Shown in pieces: positions 28,845 through 38,561 of a stretch of 64,000 nucleotides of DNA. A program made the position numbers and the translations under genes. The notes beneath the pieces were generated by a model that was given only the letters and a program-made list of their open reading frames with translations, was not told the DNA's origin and did not search any database. This DNA is from Thalassomonas sp. RHCl1. Its GTDB lineage: Bacteria; Pseudomonadota; Gammaproteobacteria; Enterobacterales; Alteromonadaceae. The DNA lies in assembly GCF_947387555.1 (NCBI RefSeq), contig NZ_CANDNZ010000001.1, positions 806,001 through 870,000 of the forward strand, given 5' to 3'. Position 1 is the stretch's first letter, and each line of letters starts with the position of its first letter.

Positions 28845-30116
28845 ATGATAGCGGGTACCCAAAGTCAGGATGAAGTTATTCAAAGTTCTAAAAAAAATTG
28901 GTCATTCAAGCCGTTGTTGCTGTTGGCTCTGGCGATATTGCTAGCCTATCTGGCGATGCCGACTTTAAGCCAGTGGTATTCCTCTATTCCCGATGTCGAC
29001 GCTCATGATTTAGTGATTGCGCCTGTGCTGCGTGGTGAACTTGTTCGCGAAGCCTCGGTTTCGGGTAAGGCGGTGGCCGCCAATGCCCCACGCTTATTCA
29101 GCAGTGAAGCGGGCAAAATTACCTTGCTGGCCAAACCGGGGGAAGCGGTGGAACTCGGTCAGTTGGTGGCGCGCCTGAGTAGCCCGGAACTTGATGCCGA
29201 GATCAAACAGCAGGAGTCGACCTTAGAGCAGCTTAATATCAATGCCAGCCGGGGGCTGTTAGAAGATAAAGAAGCGCAGCTTGAGCTGGAAAGCCAGATG
29301 AATGCTGCCTTGTCGAGCCTGAATGTTGCCAGGCGTGAACAGCAGCGGGCAGAGATTTCTTTTGGCAAACAAATCATCAGTGAAGTGGACTGGATGAAAA
29401 GCCAGGATACCTTAACCGATGCAGAGCGCTTTTATCAGCATGCGAAAAAACGGGTCGAACTGGCGCGGGAGCGGTTAACCTTTGAAACCCGCCATCGGGA
29501 GTTTTTAGTGAAAAAACAGCAGTTGATCTTGGATGAACTACTACGCAGACACCAGGCTTTAGCGATCACCGCCCCCGTTACCGGGGTGGTGGGCAACTGG
29601 CTGGTGGCGCAAAAAAATGCCATTGTCGCCAATACCGAGATCATGACCATAGTGGATTTGTCCGAGTATGAAGCCGAGCTGAGTGTACCAGAATTTTATG
29701 CCGATGATTTAGGGCTGGGGTTGACTGTGATGATGAAGATTGCCGGCGTTGATGTCGGTGGTGAGATCATTGCTATTTCGCCGGAAATCAAAGATAACTT
29801 GGTGAAAGTCAGGGCGAGTATAAAAGCGGGAACAGCTATTGCCTTAAGGCAAAATCAGCGTATCAATGCCCGTATTGAGTTTGAAAAGAAAACGAATGTG
29901 CTGATGGTGAAACGTGGCGCTTTCATCGGGGCTTTAGGCGGTAAGTTTGCCTATAAGGTCGGTGAAGATAACCAGGGCAGGAAAACTGCCATTAACACAG
30001 GGATCAGCAGTTTGGATTATATTGAGTTGACCTCAGGACTAAAGGAAGGGGAGCTGGTGATTATTTCAGATTATCAGGATTTTAGCGCATCGGAGCAAAT
30101 CAATATCAGCTATTAA
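28845..30116 (+). CDS. Periplasmic adaptor (HlyD/MacA-like) of an ABC export system
   Basis: A 423-residue membrane fusion protein. One N-terminal helix (about 24-43) anchors it in the inner membrane. Then come a lipoyl-like half (LLAKPGEAVELGQLVARL), a coiled-coil hairpin (about 125-235), the second lipoyl half (ITAPVTGVVGNWLVAQKNAI) and beta-barrel domains. Such adaptors connect an inner-membrane transporter to an outer-membrane channel. No TolC-type gene is in the operon, so a shared channel is likely. First gene behind the sigma54 promoter; the ATPase gene follows after 59 bases. Confidence 0.92.
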   Translation: MIAGTQSQDEVIQSSKKNWSFKPLLLLALAILLAYLAMPTLSQWYSSIPDVDAHDLVIAPVLRGELVREASVSGKAVAANAPRLFSSEAGKITLLAKPGEAVELGQLVARLSSPELDAEIKQQESTLEQLNINASRGLLEDKEAQLELESQMNAALSSLNVARREQQRAEISFGKQIISEVDWMKSQDTLTDAERFYQHAKKRVELARERLTFETRHREFLVKKQQLILDELLRRHQALAITAPVTGVVGNWLVAQKNAIVANTEIMTIVDLSEYEAELSVPEFYADDLGLGLTVMMKIAGVDVGGEIIAISPEIKDNLVKVRASIKAGTAIALRQNQRINARIEFEKKTNVLMVKRGAFIGALGGKFAYKVGEDNQGRKTAINTGISSLDYIELTSGLKEGELVIISDYQDFSASEQINISY

Positions 30117-30175
30117 CCGGGCTATTGCCATAGAAAAATAAAGCAGAGAAAAAAATTAATTTATAAGAGGGCACA

Positions 30176-30907
30176 GTGATGCTTAACATGAACAATATTT
30201 CACGTATTTACCGCACCGATACTATTCAGACCCATGCCTTGCGGGATTTTTCCCTGGCGGTCGCACCGGGGGAGTTTGTCGCGGTTACTGGCCCTTCCGG
30301 CTCTGGTAAGTCGACTTTTCTAAATGTGGCCGGTTTGCTGGATAACTTTGATCAGGGGGAGTACCAACTCGACGGTGTCAGTGTCAAGGGGCTAAAGGAT
30401 GATGAGCTGTCCCGGTTAAGAAATGAAAAAATCGGTTTTATTTTTCAAAATTATAACCTGATCCCCGACTACAGTATTTTTGACAATGTCGATATGCCCT
30501 TGCGCTACAGGGGGTTTAACGGCGCCGAGCGCAAACGCCGGGTTGAGCAGGCGCTGGAAAAGGTCGGCCTGGCCTCACGGCTGAATTATTTACCCAGCCA
30601 GCTATCCGGCGGCCAGCAGCAGCGGGTGGCCATTGCCCGGGCGCTGGCGGGGGAGCCGAAAATATTACTGGCGGATGAACCGACAGGTAACCTGGACTCT
30701 TTAATGGCGCGCCAGGTAATGGAGTTGTTGCATAAACTCAATGAGGAAGGTACCACCATTATCATGGTCACCCATGACCCGGATCAGGCACGGGAAGTAA
30801 AACGTAATGTCCAGGTGATTGACGGCCAGATCTCCGATTTCAGTATCTATGCGCCGCTGCAACCCCAAAGCTCTGCCGGTGAAAAGCAGGAGTTGAGCCA
30901 TGCTTAG
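30176..30907 (+). CDS. ABC transporter ATP-binding protein (MacB/LolD-like)
   Basis: A 243-residue ABC ATPase. Walker A GPSGSGKST is at about residue 40, the Q-loop IFQNYNLIPDYSIFDN at about 90, the signature LSGGQQQR at about 143, and Walker B ILLADEPTGNLD at about 163 with the H-loop TIIMVTHD after it. This belongs to the LolD/MacB subgroup that works with FtsX-type permeases. It overlaps the next gene by 8 bases, so ATPase and permease are coupled. Confidence 0.95.
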   Translation: MMLNMNNISRIYRTDTIQTHALRDFSLAVAPGEFVAVTGPSGSGKSTFLNVAGLLDNFDQGEYQLDGVSVKGLKDDELSRLRNEKIGFIFQNYNLIPDYSIFDNVDMPLRYRGFNGAERKRRVEQALEKVGLASRLNYLPSQLSGGQQQRVAIARALAGEPKILLADEPTGNLDSLMARQVMELLHKLNEEGTTIIMVTHDPDQAREVKRNVQVIDGQISDFSIYAPLQPQSSAGEKQELSHA

Positions 30908-32183
30908 TTATTACCTGAAATTAGCCCTGATCAGCTTTAAGCGGGCGCCGTCTTTATATTTTTTGGTGATCCTGACCTTATCCATCGGGGTCGGCCTGTT
31001 ATCTGCCAACCTGGCCCTGGTTAATTCCATGGGCAGTGATCCCATTCCGGATAAGAGCGACCGTGTCTTTCATGTCAGCATGAATACCTGGCCCGATGAT
31101 CAACCCGGTGCTGAGCCCATGCATATATTACGTTATCGCGATGCCAGGAAAATCACCGAGTCCGGCATACCCGAGCATAGTGCGGTTTTTTATGCTTCCG
31201 GCGTCTATGCCAGAGACGCCGAGTCAAAAAGTTTAACCCGTTATGATTCAGCGGTCAGGGCAACGACCCCGGGATTTTTCCCGCTGACTCAGGCGCCATT
31301 TGCTTACGGCAGTGCCTTTAAGCGCAGCTCGGGTATGGAGGTGGTGATTGGCGATGACTTAAACCAGAAAATATTTGCCGGAGCCAACAGTGTCGGTAAA
31401 ACCTTAGAGCTTAATGGCGAGTTATTGACCATTGTCGGGGTATTAAAACCCTGGTTATTAAGGCCGCTGTTTTATCATGCCACCGAAGGACGGGCTTTTA
31501 ACGCTACCGATGATATTTATGTACCCCTGGAAACCTCGATAGATCTGGGGTGGCCGATCCATGCCCGTAGTTCAACCACAGAGGAGAATGGCAGTGTCGG
31601 CAACAGCCGGGATAAAAATGTTTATTATCTGCAAGCCTGGGTAGAGTTGCCGGTAAAGAATAACCTGCAGGCGTTTCAGGATTATCTGGATCATTACAGT
31701 CAGACCCTCAAAGACGCCGGTGAACACCCTTTAGCTATTCGTAATGAAATAGATGATGTTAATAGCTGGCTGTTAAAGCTAAAGGTGGTCGATCAGAAAG
31801 TGTTGGCCTTTACCTTAGCGTCAGTCTTGTTTTTATGTGTTTGTGTCTTCAACGCCAGTAGTTTGCTGTTATCCCGTTTTCATGCGGGCAAATTTGAAGT
31901 GGGGCTGCGCCGGGCTGTCGGTGCCAGCAACAGGCATATGCTGATGCAGGGATTGATGGAAAGTGTCCTGGTGGGCTTGATTGCCGGTGTGCTTGCCCTG
32001 GCCTTAAGTTGGCTGTTTTTAAAATTCTCCGCCAAGTTTTTACCCGATTTGTCGAATATTGCCGTACTGGAGCCAAAAATTCTGCTGTCCGGTGTGTTGC
32101 TGGCTTTAGTAACGGCAATAGCCAGTGCCTTGTATCCCTTATACCGGGCAAGCCGCTATACCATCAGTGCCGAACTTAAATAA
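30900..32183 (+). CDS. ABC transporter permease (MacB/FtsX type), first
   Basis: A 427-residue permease with one N-terminal helix (about 20-40), a large periplasmic domain (about 45-300, MacB_PCD-like) and three C-terminal helices forming the FtsX domain (from about 300: LAFTLASVLFLCVCVFNASS, then GLRRAVGASNRHMLMQGLMES). The motif RRAVGAS is typical of MacB/FtsX. These are mechanotransmission transporters that drive periplasmic export rather than forming a pore. It pairs with the next gene as a heterodimer. Confidence 0.92.
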   Translation: MLSYYLKLALISFKRAPSLYFLVILTLSIGVGLLSANLALVNSMGSDPIPDKSDRVFHVSMNTWPDDQPGAEPMHILRYRDARKITESGIPEHSAVFYASGVYARDAESKSLTRYDSAVRATTPGFFPLTQAPFAYGSAFKRSSGMEVVIGDDLNQKIFAGANSVGKTLELNGELLTIVGVLKPWLLRPLFYHATEGRAFNATDDIYVPLETSIDLGWPIHARSSTTEENGSVGNSRDKNVYYLQAWVELPVKNNLQAFQDYLDHYSQTLKDAGEHPLAIRNEIDDVNSWLLKLKVVDQKVLAFTLASVLFLCVCVFNASSLLLSRFHAGKFEVGLRRAVGASNRHMLMQGLMESVLVGLIAGVLALALSWLFLKFSAKFLPDLSNIAVLEPKILLSGVLLALVTAIASALYPLYRASRYTISAELK

Positions 32184-32199
32184 TAAATAAGGAAATCCC

Positions 32200-33414
32200 A
32201 TGAATTTAAAAGCCTTAGTTAAATCCTTATTGCTGCGAAAATTCACTACAGGACTCTTGATATTGCAGCTGGCCATTACCCTGGCCTTAGTGGTCAACAG
32301 CGTGATACTGGCGCTGGATACCCGGGAAAATTTATCCCGGGATACCGGCATGGATAACGAGAATATTTTGCTCGTTTCCCTGCATCCGACCTCCGGCAAT
32401 TACCGGGATTTTGACTATTACCGCTCCGTGGTTGCCGAGGATCTCAGCCAGCTTGCCCGTTTGCCCGGGGTCAAGTCTGTTTCGGCGATGAATCAGCTGC
32501 CGATCAGGCCCAGGGGGGCCCAGAGAAATGTCCATGATCTGGACAACCCTGAGCAGGAAAGAACCGATACCTACTTGCAGGACGTGAAGGTGTTTTTTGG
32601 CAATGAAAACCTGGCGGACGCCCTGGGCTTGTCTTTGCTTGAAGGGCGTTACCTGAACCAGAGTGATCAGCGGGACTTTGGCAGCGATGAAAGGCCCAAT
32701 ATTGTGATCAGCCAGTCTCTCAAGCAAAGTCTTTACGGGGATAACTCGGCAATAGGGCAGGAAACTAACCGGGGACGTATTGTCGGGGTAATAAGGGATA
32801 TTACTTTCAATCCTACCCTGCCCGAGGATAAACAGTATGCGGTATTTGATAGCACCCTGATGGAGTATGTTTATGTTGCCCGCTACTACGTTTTATCGGT
32901 TGAACCGGGACAAATGTCCAGCGTGCGTAATCAGGTCAGCGATACTATCCTGGCGGTACAGCCGGAGCGGGATATTTTCAGGGTTTTTACCATGGCGGAG
33001 CATTTAAAACGCTTCTACCGGGATGACCAGGGACTGGCGGATTTATTTTTATTATTATGCGGCTTAATGCTGTTGGTGACGGCGATTAGCAGTTATGCTT
33101 ATGCGCAATTTCATATTTCACGACAAAAGAAATATATTGGTATTCGCCGGGCGCTGGGGGCGCGTAAAAGAGATATCTTGCGCTATGTGCTAACGGAAAA
33201 CGCCCTGATCTGTGGTTTGGGCTGTTTACTGGGTATAGTGACGGTGATTGGTTTTAATATCTTGCTCAGTCAGTATATCGATTTGAGTAAACCAGAGCCT
33301 TTGCTGTTCTTGCTGGCCAGTGGCATTATCTTTGTTGCCGGTCTTGTGGCGACCTGGTTACCCGCGGTCAGTACCAGTAATATTCCTCCGGTTATTGCTA
33401 CCAGAACGGTGTGA
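32200..33414 (+). CDS. ABC transporter permease (MacB/FtsX type), second
   Basis: A 404-residue paralogue of the preceding permease with the same layout: N-terminal helix (about 16-38), periplasmic domain (about 40-285), and an FtsX domain with three helices and the motif GIRRALGARKRDIL near 315. It starts 16 bases after the first permease. Two different permeases with one ATPase suggest an asymmetric transporter, probably for a peptide, lipopeptide or toxic amphiphile. The substrate is not evident. Confidence 0.92.
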   Translation: MNLKALVKSLLLRKFTTGLLILQLAITLALVVNSVILALDTRENLSRDTGMDNENILLVSLHPTSGNYRDFDYYRSVVAEDLSQLARLPGVKSVSAMNQLPIRPRGAQRNVHDLDNPEQERTDTYLQDVKVFFGNENLADALGLSLLEGRYLNQSDQRDFGSDERPNIVISQSLKQSLYGDNSAIGQETNRGRIVGVIRDITFNPTLPEDKQYAVFDSTLMEYVYVARYYVLSVEPGQMSSVRNQVSDTILAVQPERDIFRVFTMAEHLKRFYRDDQGLADLFLLLCGLMLLVTAISSYAYAQFHISRQKKYIGIRRALGARKRDILRYVLTENALICGLGCLLGIVTVIGFNILLSQYIDLSKPEPLLFLLASGIIFVAGLVATWLPAVSTSNIPPVIATRTV

Positions 33415-33438
33415 TGCCAAACAAGATAAAGGATACAG

Positions 33439-34752
33439 ATGATTAAGGTTTTAGTGGTTGATGACAACCCGGATATTATTGCGGCGCTTGACTTATTGCT
33501 GGGTTTGCATGGCTATCAGGTGTTGACCGCTGCCACTAAAAAACAGGCGTTAATGATAGCTTGCCACCAGGTCATTGATTTGGTGATCCAGGATATGAAC
33601 TTTGAGCAGGGGCTGACCTCAGGCAGTGAAGGCCAGTGTCTGTTTCATGAGCTCAGGGCAATGAAACCGGAGCTTCCCGTTATCCTGATCACCGCCTGGA
33701 CCCAGCTTGAAACCGCCATTGAACTGGTTAAGGCGGGGGCGGCGGATTATCTGCAAAAGCCCTGGAATGATACCAAGTTACTGGAGCTGGTTGAGCGTTA
33801 CTCAAGTGAAGGACGGGATAAGCTCAATGCCAGGGAGTATGAAACAAGTCCGGGCGGAAATGCCAGGGCACAGCCGCAGTTTATCTATCAAAGCCCGGTC
33901 ATGCTGGCGTTAATGGCGGATGCTGAAAAAGTGGCTTCGTCTCAGGTGAATGTGCTGATCACCGGTGCCAACGGTTCGGGTAAGGAAAAGCTGGCGGATC
34001 ATCTGCACCAACATTCGCCCCGTAAAAGTGCGCCGCTGATCAAGGTGAATATGGGCGCTATCCCCCAGGAGTTGATGGAAGCTGAGTTATTCGGCGCCGA
34101 AAAAGGTGCCTACACCGGCGCCAACCAGGCAAGAAAGGGGCGTTTTGAAGCCGCCGACGGCGGCACCTTATTTTTGGATGAAATAGGAAACCTGTCGTTA
34201 AGCGGACAAATGAAACTGCTGCGGGTACTGCAAACCGGTGAATTTGAACGCCTTGGCTCCAATGACACCCTTAAGGTGGATGTGCGGGTGTTAAGTGCCA
34301 CCAACAGCGATTTGCCGCAGGCGATAAAGCAGGGGGAATTCAGGGAAGATCTCTATTACCGCCTGAATGTCATTGAACTGCACCTGCCCGAGTTAAAAGC
34401 ACGTAAAGCCGATATTCTGCCGCTGGCGCAGTACTTTATCGGCAGTGACTATCAGCTCAGTGATGATGCCAAACAATATCTGCTATCCTGCCCCTGGCCC
34501 GGCAACGTCCGTGAACTGGAAAATGCCTGTAAACGGGCCCAGGTCTTTGCGCAGGATGCCTGTATCAAGGCGGGGGATTTTAAAGGTGTTTCTACGGGAA
34601 ATAGCGCCGGCAATGAAAAGCAGCAGATTGAGCAGGTGCTGGTCAAACATGGCGGTATTATTAAACATGCGGCAACTGAATTAGGCCTGAGCCGACAGGC
34701 CTTGTATCGGCGTTTAGAGAAGTACCGGATAGATCCCGGTGCGCTGGGTTAA
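33439..34752 (+). CDS. NtrC-type sigma54-dependent response regulator
   Basis: A 437-residue activator: receiver domain (1 to about 120, phosphorylatable Asp52 in VIQDMNF), AAA+ domain (about 150-370, Walker A GANGSGKEK, the sigma54-contact loop as GAYTGA instead of GAFTGA, Walker B GTLFLDEIG), and a C-terminal Fis-type HTH (about 395-432). It should open sigma54 promoters when phosphorylated by the kinase encoded next. The operon's own -24/-12 promoter and the GTGTCCG sites upstream make it a likely autoregulator of the whole efflux cluster. Confidence 0.95.
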   Translation: MIKVLVVDDNPDIIAALDLLLGLHGYQVLTAATKKQALMIACHQVIDLVIQDMNFEQGLTSGSEGQCLFHELRAMKPELPVILITAWTQLETAIELVKAGAADYLQKPWNDTKLLELVERYSSEGRDKLNAREYETSPGGNARAQPQFIYQSPVMLALMADAEKVASSQVNVLITGANGSGKEKLADHLHQHSPRKSAPLIKVNMGAIPQELMEAELFGAEKGAYTGANQARKGRFEAADGGTLFLDEIGNLSLSGQMKLLRVLQTGEFERLGSNDTLKVDVRVLSATNSDLPQAIKQGEFREDLYYRLNVIELHLPELKARKADILPLAQYFIGSDYQLSDDAKQYLLSCPWPGNVRELENACKRAQVFAQDACIKAGDFKGVSTGNSAGNEKQQIEQVLVKHGGIIKHAATELGLSRQALYRRLEKYRIDPGALG

Positions 34753-34772
34753 CGCACAAGTCTGGGAATTTT

Positions 34773-36236
34773 ATGTTAACTTTTAAGCTTGCTCTTCTTA
34801 ACCTGCTGTTTATATTGTCTTTTATTCTTGTTCTTCCCGGCGCTCCCGCTTTGTTTGCCCTGAGCAGTTTGTTGCTGCTCTTCCTGGCTTTGATATTATT
34901 GCGCCGAGGCCACCAGAGGCAAGCGCTGGTGCTGCAGACCCTGGAAGATGGTTTGCGCAATCTCCAGGACGGGGATTTTGCCATCAGCTTGGCGGACAAA
35001 CCTTTTGAAAAAGAACAACGGCATCTGGCAGTGATCCGGCTTTTTAATCAGGTTGCGGATAAATTGCGCGCGGAAAAACAAGCCTTGTACCAGCGGGAGT
35101 TGCTGCTGGATAAAGTCGTCAATGCCTCCGATGTTGTTACTGTCTTGGTAAACCACAGGGACAAGATCATTTTTGCCAATCAGGCGGCCCGGCTTTTTCT
35201 GGAAAATTCAGGTGTTAACCGCGCCTCTTTATTGGGGCAGGAATGGACGGCGTTAATTAAACAGCACAAACCCGGGTTACTGGCTTATATCGGAGAAAAT
35301 GCTGCCGGGGTAAGTACTGGTAGGGAAAGTTCGCGCGAAGAAAGCTTAACGGCAGATCATCTTGCCGATAACCCTGAAAGGCAAGACTTTCATTCTCAAA
35401 GTATGGGGTCTCAAGACATGGGCTCTCAAGAATCGCCTTATCAAGCACAGGCGGGGCAGAGCAGCGCCATTGTCCAGTTAAAAGAAGATGAAAGTACAGG
35501 GATGGAGCAAAGCTGGCATTTCTCCCGCCATCAGTTAAAACTTCACGGCAGCCGGCATCAGCTGATGTTACTTAAGCCTATGACCCGGGAGTTAAACCGC
35601 CAGGAATTGCAGACCTGGAAAAAAGTGATCCGGGTGATCAACCATGAACTCAACAATTCCATTGCCCCTATCAGCTCTATGTGCCATAGCGGCAAAGTGT
35701 TGGCGCAGAGAATCAATGAACCCAGGTTAAACCAGGTTTTTAGCACTATCTCCGGGCGGATAAACAAGTTGTCGGAATTTATCCAGAATTACAGCCAGTT
35801 GGCGCGGTTATCTTCTCCGAAAAAGCAGTCATTTGATCTCCTGGCTATGCTGGGGCAGCTGCAATCCCTGTATCCTTTTACCGTCAATTGCCGGGATAAG
35901 GAGCTTTTTATCAAGGGGGATATCAGCCAGCTGGAGCAGCTGGTGATCAATTTATTGAAGAATGCCCGGGAGGCCGCAGGAGAGATTCCGAGTCAGGTGA
36001 CTTTAACCTCCGGGATGCAAGGGATAACCCTGGTGATCCGGGATTTCGGCCCCGGGATGAAGCCAGAAGTGATGCAGCAGGCTTTTCTACCTTATTATTC
36101 AACCAAGGCTGATGGCAGCGGCATAGGTTTGAGTATTTGCCGGGAGATCATCGATGCTCACCAGGGACAAATCAGTTTAAGTAACCCTTCGGGAGGCGGA
36201 TTAGCCGTTTTGATCTCTTTGCCCCGGGGAGTATAA
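34773..36236 (+). CDS. Sensor histidine kinase paired with the sigma54 activator
   Basis: A 487-residue kinase. Two adjacent N-terminal helices (about 1-50) with almost no periplasmic loop suggest it senses within the membrane or takes its signal from the transporter, as BceS-type kinases do. Then follow a linker, a PAS-like domain (about 108-255, holding a low-complexity stretch of Ser, Gln and Glu around 175-225), the H-box VIRVINHELNNSIAPISSM with His291, and an HATPase domain ending in SGIGLSICREIIDAHQG. It is NtrY-like. It is the last gene of the operon, 20 bases after the activator. Confidence 0.92.
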   Translation: MLTFKLALLNLLFILSFILVLPGAPALFALSSLLLLFLALILLRRGHQRQALVLQTLEDGLRNLQDGDFAISLADKPFEKEQRHLAVIRLFNQVADKLRAEKQALYQRELLLDKVVNASDVVTVLVNHRDKIIFANQAARLFLENSGVNRASLLGQEWTALIKQHKPGLLAYIGENAAGVSTGRESSREESLTADHLADNPERQDFHSQSMGSQDMGSQESPYQAQAGQSSAIVQLKEDESTGMEQSWHFSRHQLKLHGSRHQLMLLKPMTRELNRQELQTWKKVIRVINHELNNSIAPISSMCHSGKVLAQRINEPRLNQVFSTISGRINKLSEFIQNYSQLARLSSPKKQSFDLLAMLGQLQSLYPFTVNCRDKELFIKGDISQLEQLVINLLKNAREAAGEIPSQVTLTSGMQGITLVIRDFGPGMKPEVMQQAFLPYYSTKADGSGIGLSICREIIDAHQGQISLSNPSGGGLAVLISLPRGV

Positions 36237-36288
36237 GCCGGCCATTGTTTATGTCAGTTTACCCCCGGGACAAATTAAACGAACAGCA

Positions 36289-37743
36289 TCACTGAATGAT
36301 TTTGATCCAGTCCCCTGGCTCCGGCTCTCCCCTGGGATAAAGGCCATTGATCAGCCTCAGCTGTTGCGGAGCATAGGCGCCGATTTTCAATTGCTTGGCG
36401 AGTTGCTCTATGTTGGTATTTTCATTGGCTTTGACATAATGCAGTGTTTTCGACTTCTGCTTGCGGGCACTGCTTTTTTGCGGTTTGAAACTGTGGATGC
36501 TTTTTAAAAACAGCTCGTCATAATTGACATCGGCTTTGGCTGCGAGCACAGAGCCGGTGAGCATATAGGCGCGGCGACCCTGGTAGAGTACGGCGACCCT
36601 TTGCTGATAATCACCCTTTTCGTTAACAATAATGCCGGTATGGCCGATCAGGCCGTTTTGGGCAAAATCTTCCGAGCGCTGCAGCATTTGGGTTTTCATC
36701 ATGCCGCGCAGGTAATCCCCGGGAGAAATGCCTTTTTTGTTCAGGGCAACCGTTAGTTTTAATTCCGCTGATTTATCTTCCGGCTGGCCGACAATGGCCT
36801 GACGGGTATTTTCAACTTGCCATTTCTCCGGAAACTGTAGTGAAAACCCTAATTTATCATGGGTGTACAGACCGGGAATTTTCGGCTGTGCTTTGAGTTT
36901 GGCATCATAGTTGACGCCGTAAACCAGGCCTTCGGTATGTTTGCGGTATTCGCTTTTATTGTGGGTACTGTCCTGGTTTTCGGGAAACTCTCCGGCTTTG
37001 GCGATCACCTCTTTAAGGCGGATGTCATTACGCGGGTGGCTGGCGAAAACGCCGTGATAGCTTCTGGCTTTTTTGCCTTCTTCTTTTGCCCGGTAGCGGG
37101 AGAATTTTTCCTGGTCTTTCAATACCCCTATGGTTTCTACCATGGCCAGGGGATCATATCCGCTGTTAAACAAGTATTCGGCGCCAAAACCGTCTGCTTC
37201 GAGCTCCATTTCCCGGCCATAACCCTGGACGGCGGCGGTACTCCAGAGGTTAGTGACATCGCCTATAACTGTGCTGCCGGTGGTAAAGACCGAGAAGATA
37301 GATAAGATGCCGGCGCCTTTGCGGGCGGTATCCTGGCGCACGACATGCCTGGCGGTGACATGGCCGACCTCATGGGCCAATACCGCCGCCAGCTGGGCTT
37401 CTGAGTCAAGGTAGGCAAGCAGGCCGCGGTTGATATAGATATAACCGCCGGGCAGGGCAAAGGCATTGATATCCGGGGCATCGATGACGGTGAAATGATA
37501 TTTGATATCCGGCCTGTGGCTGTTTTTCGCCACTTTCTGGCCGATCCGGTCGATATAGGCGGCCAGGGCATCATCGTGATAGACAGGGACGGACTTGAGC
37601 AGTTTTTCATGCATTTCCTTGCCCATGGCGATTTCTGCCTCTTCAGACATCAGCACCAGATCCGGGGTACCTGTAGCCGGGTTGATCGAACAGGAGGCTA
37701 AGGCCAGTAGCAGCAGGGGAATGGATAAAAGTCGGTAGTTCAT
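36289..37743 (-). CDS. M48-family metalloprotease lipoprotein (BepA/LoiP-like)
   Basis: A 484-residue zinc protease with a lipoprotein signal (LLLALASCS). The M48 catalytic motif HEVGH is at about residue 124, inside VLAHEVGHVTARHVV, and the third ligand region ELEADGFGAEYL is at about 180. A middle domain of unknown type follows, and the C-terminus (about 425-484) looks like a LysM-type peptidoglycan-binding module (NTNIEQLAKQL to GDWIKII). It probably works in outer-membrane quality control. It sits 78 bases behind the vWA/TolQ gene cluster and may be co-transcribed with it. Confidence 0.9.
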   Translation of the reverse strand: MNYRLLSIPLLLLALASCSINPATGTPDLVLMSEEAEIAMGKEMHEKLLKSVPVYHDDALAAYIDRIGQKVAKNSHRPDIKYHFTVIDAPDINAFALPGGYIYINRGLLAYLDSEAQLAAVLAHEVGHVTARHVVRQDTARKGAGILSIFSVFTTGSTVIGDVTNLWSTAAVQGYGREMELEADGFGAEYLFNSGYDPLAMVETIGVLKDQEKFSRYRAKEEGKKARSYHGVFASHPRNDIRLKEVIAKAGEFPENQDSTHNKSEYRKHTEGLVYGVNYDAKLKAQPKIPGLYTHDKLGFSLQFPEKWQVENTRQAIVGQPEDKSAELKLTVALNKKGISPGDYLRGMMKTQMLQRSEDFAQNGLIGHTGIIVNEKGDYQQRVAVLYQGRRAYMLTGSVLAAKADVNYDELFLKSIHSFKPQKSSARKQKSKTLHYVKANENTNIEQLAKQLKIGAYAPQQLRLINGLYPRGEPEPGDWIKIIQ

Positions 37744-37821
37744 TGTAAACTCCTGTTCATATTAACGGGTTTTTATCGCTACTTAGATATTAATCTCAGT
37801 AATGTCTTTACTATTTTTTTA

Positions 37822-38505
37822 TCACTCATTTGCCTGGTTTTGCGAACTGCTGAAAAAACTTTGCAACTGGTTGGCCATGGCGCTGCAGGCCTGACTTTGC
37901 ACTTGTGCCAGCAAGGGGATGGGAATCACGATGGCCGGCATATAAGAGGTGCCGTCGGCAACACTGCTGACTTTGCCCACCAGTTTTTTGGTGCGGTAAT
38001 CCCAGACGGAGGCTTCATATTCGGCTTTTTCATCCCAGGTGCCAAAACCGAAACAGCTGACCCCGGCGGGTGAAAGGCCGCAGCTGATGCTGCCGCCGCC
38101 CCGGGTTTTTTCGGTGACGCCGTCGATCCAGACAATGTAGTGAACATTATATTCATCGATGATTTGTGCGATATCATCAAAGGACAGCAGCCTTTGTAAA
38201 TCCCAGACATGAACCGGGGCGGTGCGGGCTTCAAACCAGGGATAAAGGCGGTCGACAAACTCCTGCTCCGGAATGACATTCATGGGGTTATTACCCTTGA
38301 GCAGGGTCTTGCCGATGCAGGAAATCAGTTCCGGTTCGGTTTCATAATCATTACCGCTGCGCCTGCCGATAACCACGATGGACTCACCGTCTTTCAGTTC
38401 GCTCGGCACGTGTTTTACCTGGTCTATGGTGACCGAAGTACAGGCACTGAGTGCCAGGGTTAACAACAGATATAAAGTACTTGTTTGTTTAAACAGGTTT
38501 TTCAT
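37822..38505 (-). CDS. Lipoprotein of unknown function in the vWA/TolQ cluster
   Basis: A 227-residue protein with a clear lipobox (LTLALSAC, Cys22). The mature part is alpha/beta with the core VHYIVWIDGVTEKTRGGGS and a strand-rich stretch that ends in a probable C-terminal helix. It resembles periplasmic lipoproteins that read out as hypothetical. It lies 56 bases after the upstream gene of the same operon. I do not recognise a family. Confidence 0.75.
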   Translation of the reverse strand: MKNLFKQTSTLYLLLTLALSACTSVTIDQVKHVPSELKDGESIVVIGRRSGNDYETEPELISCIGKTLLKGNNPMNVIPEQEFVDRLYPWFEARTAPVHVWDLQRLLSFDDIAQIIDEYNVHYIVWIDGVTEKTRGGGSISCGLSPAGVSCFGFGTWDEKAEYEASVWDYRTKKLVGKVSSVADGTSYMPAIVIPIPLLAQVQSQACSAMANQLQSFFSSSQNQANE

Positions 38506-38561
38506 TTCACTTCACCTTTGTTACCTAAGTTAGACCCCTAGATGAATAAAATTACTTATTA

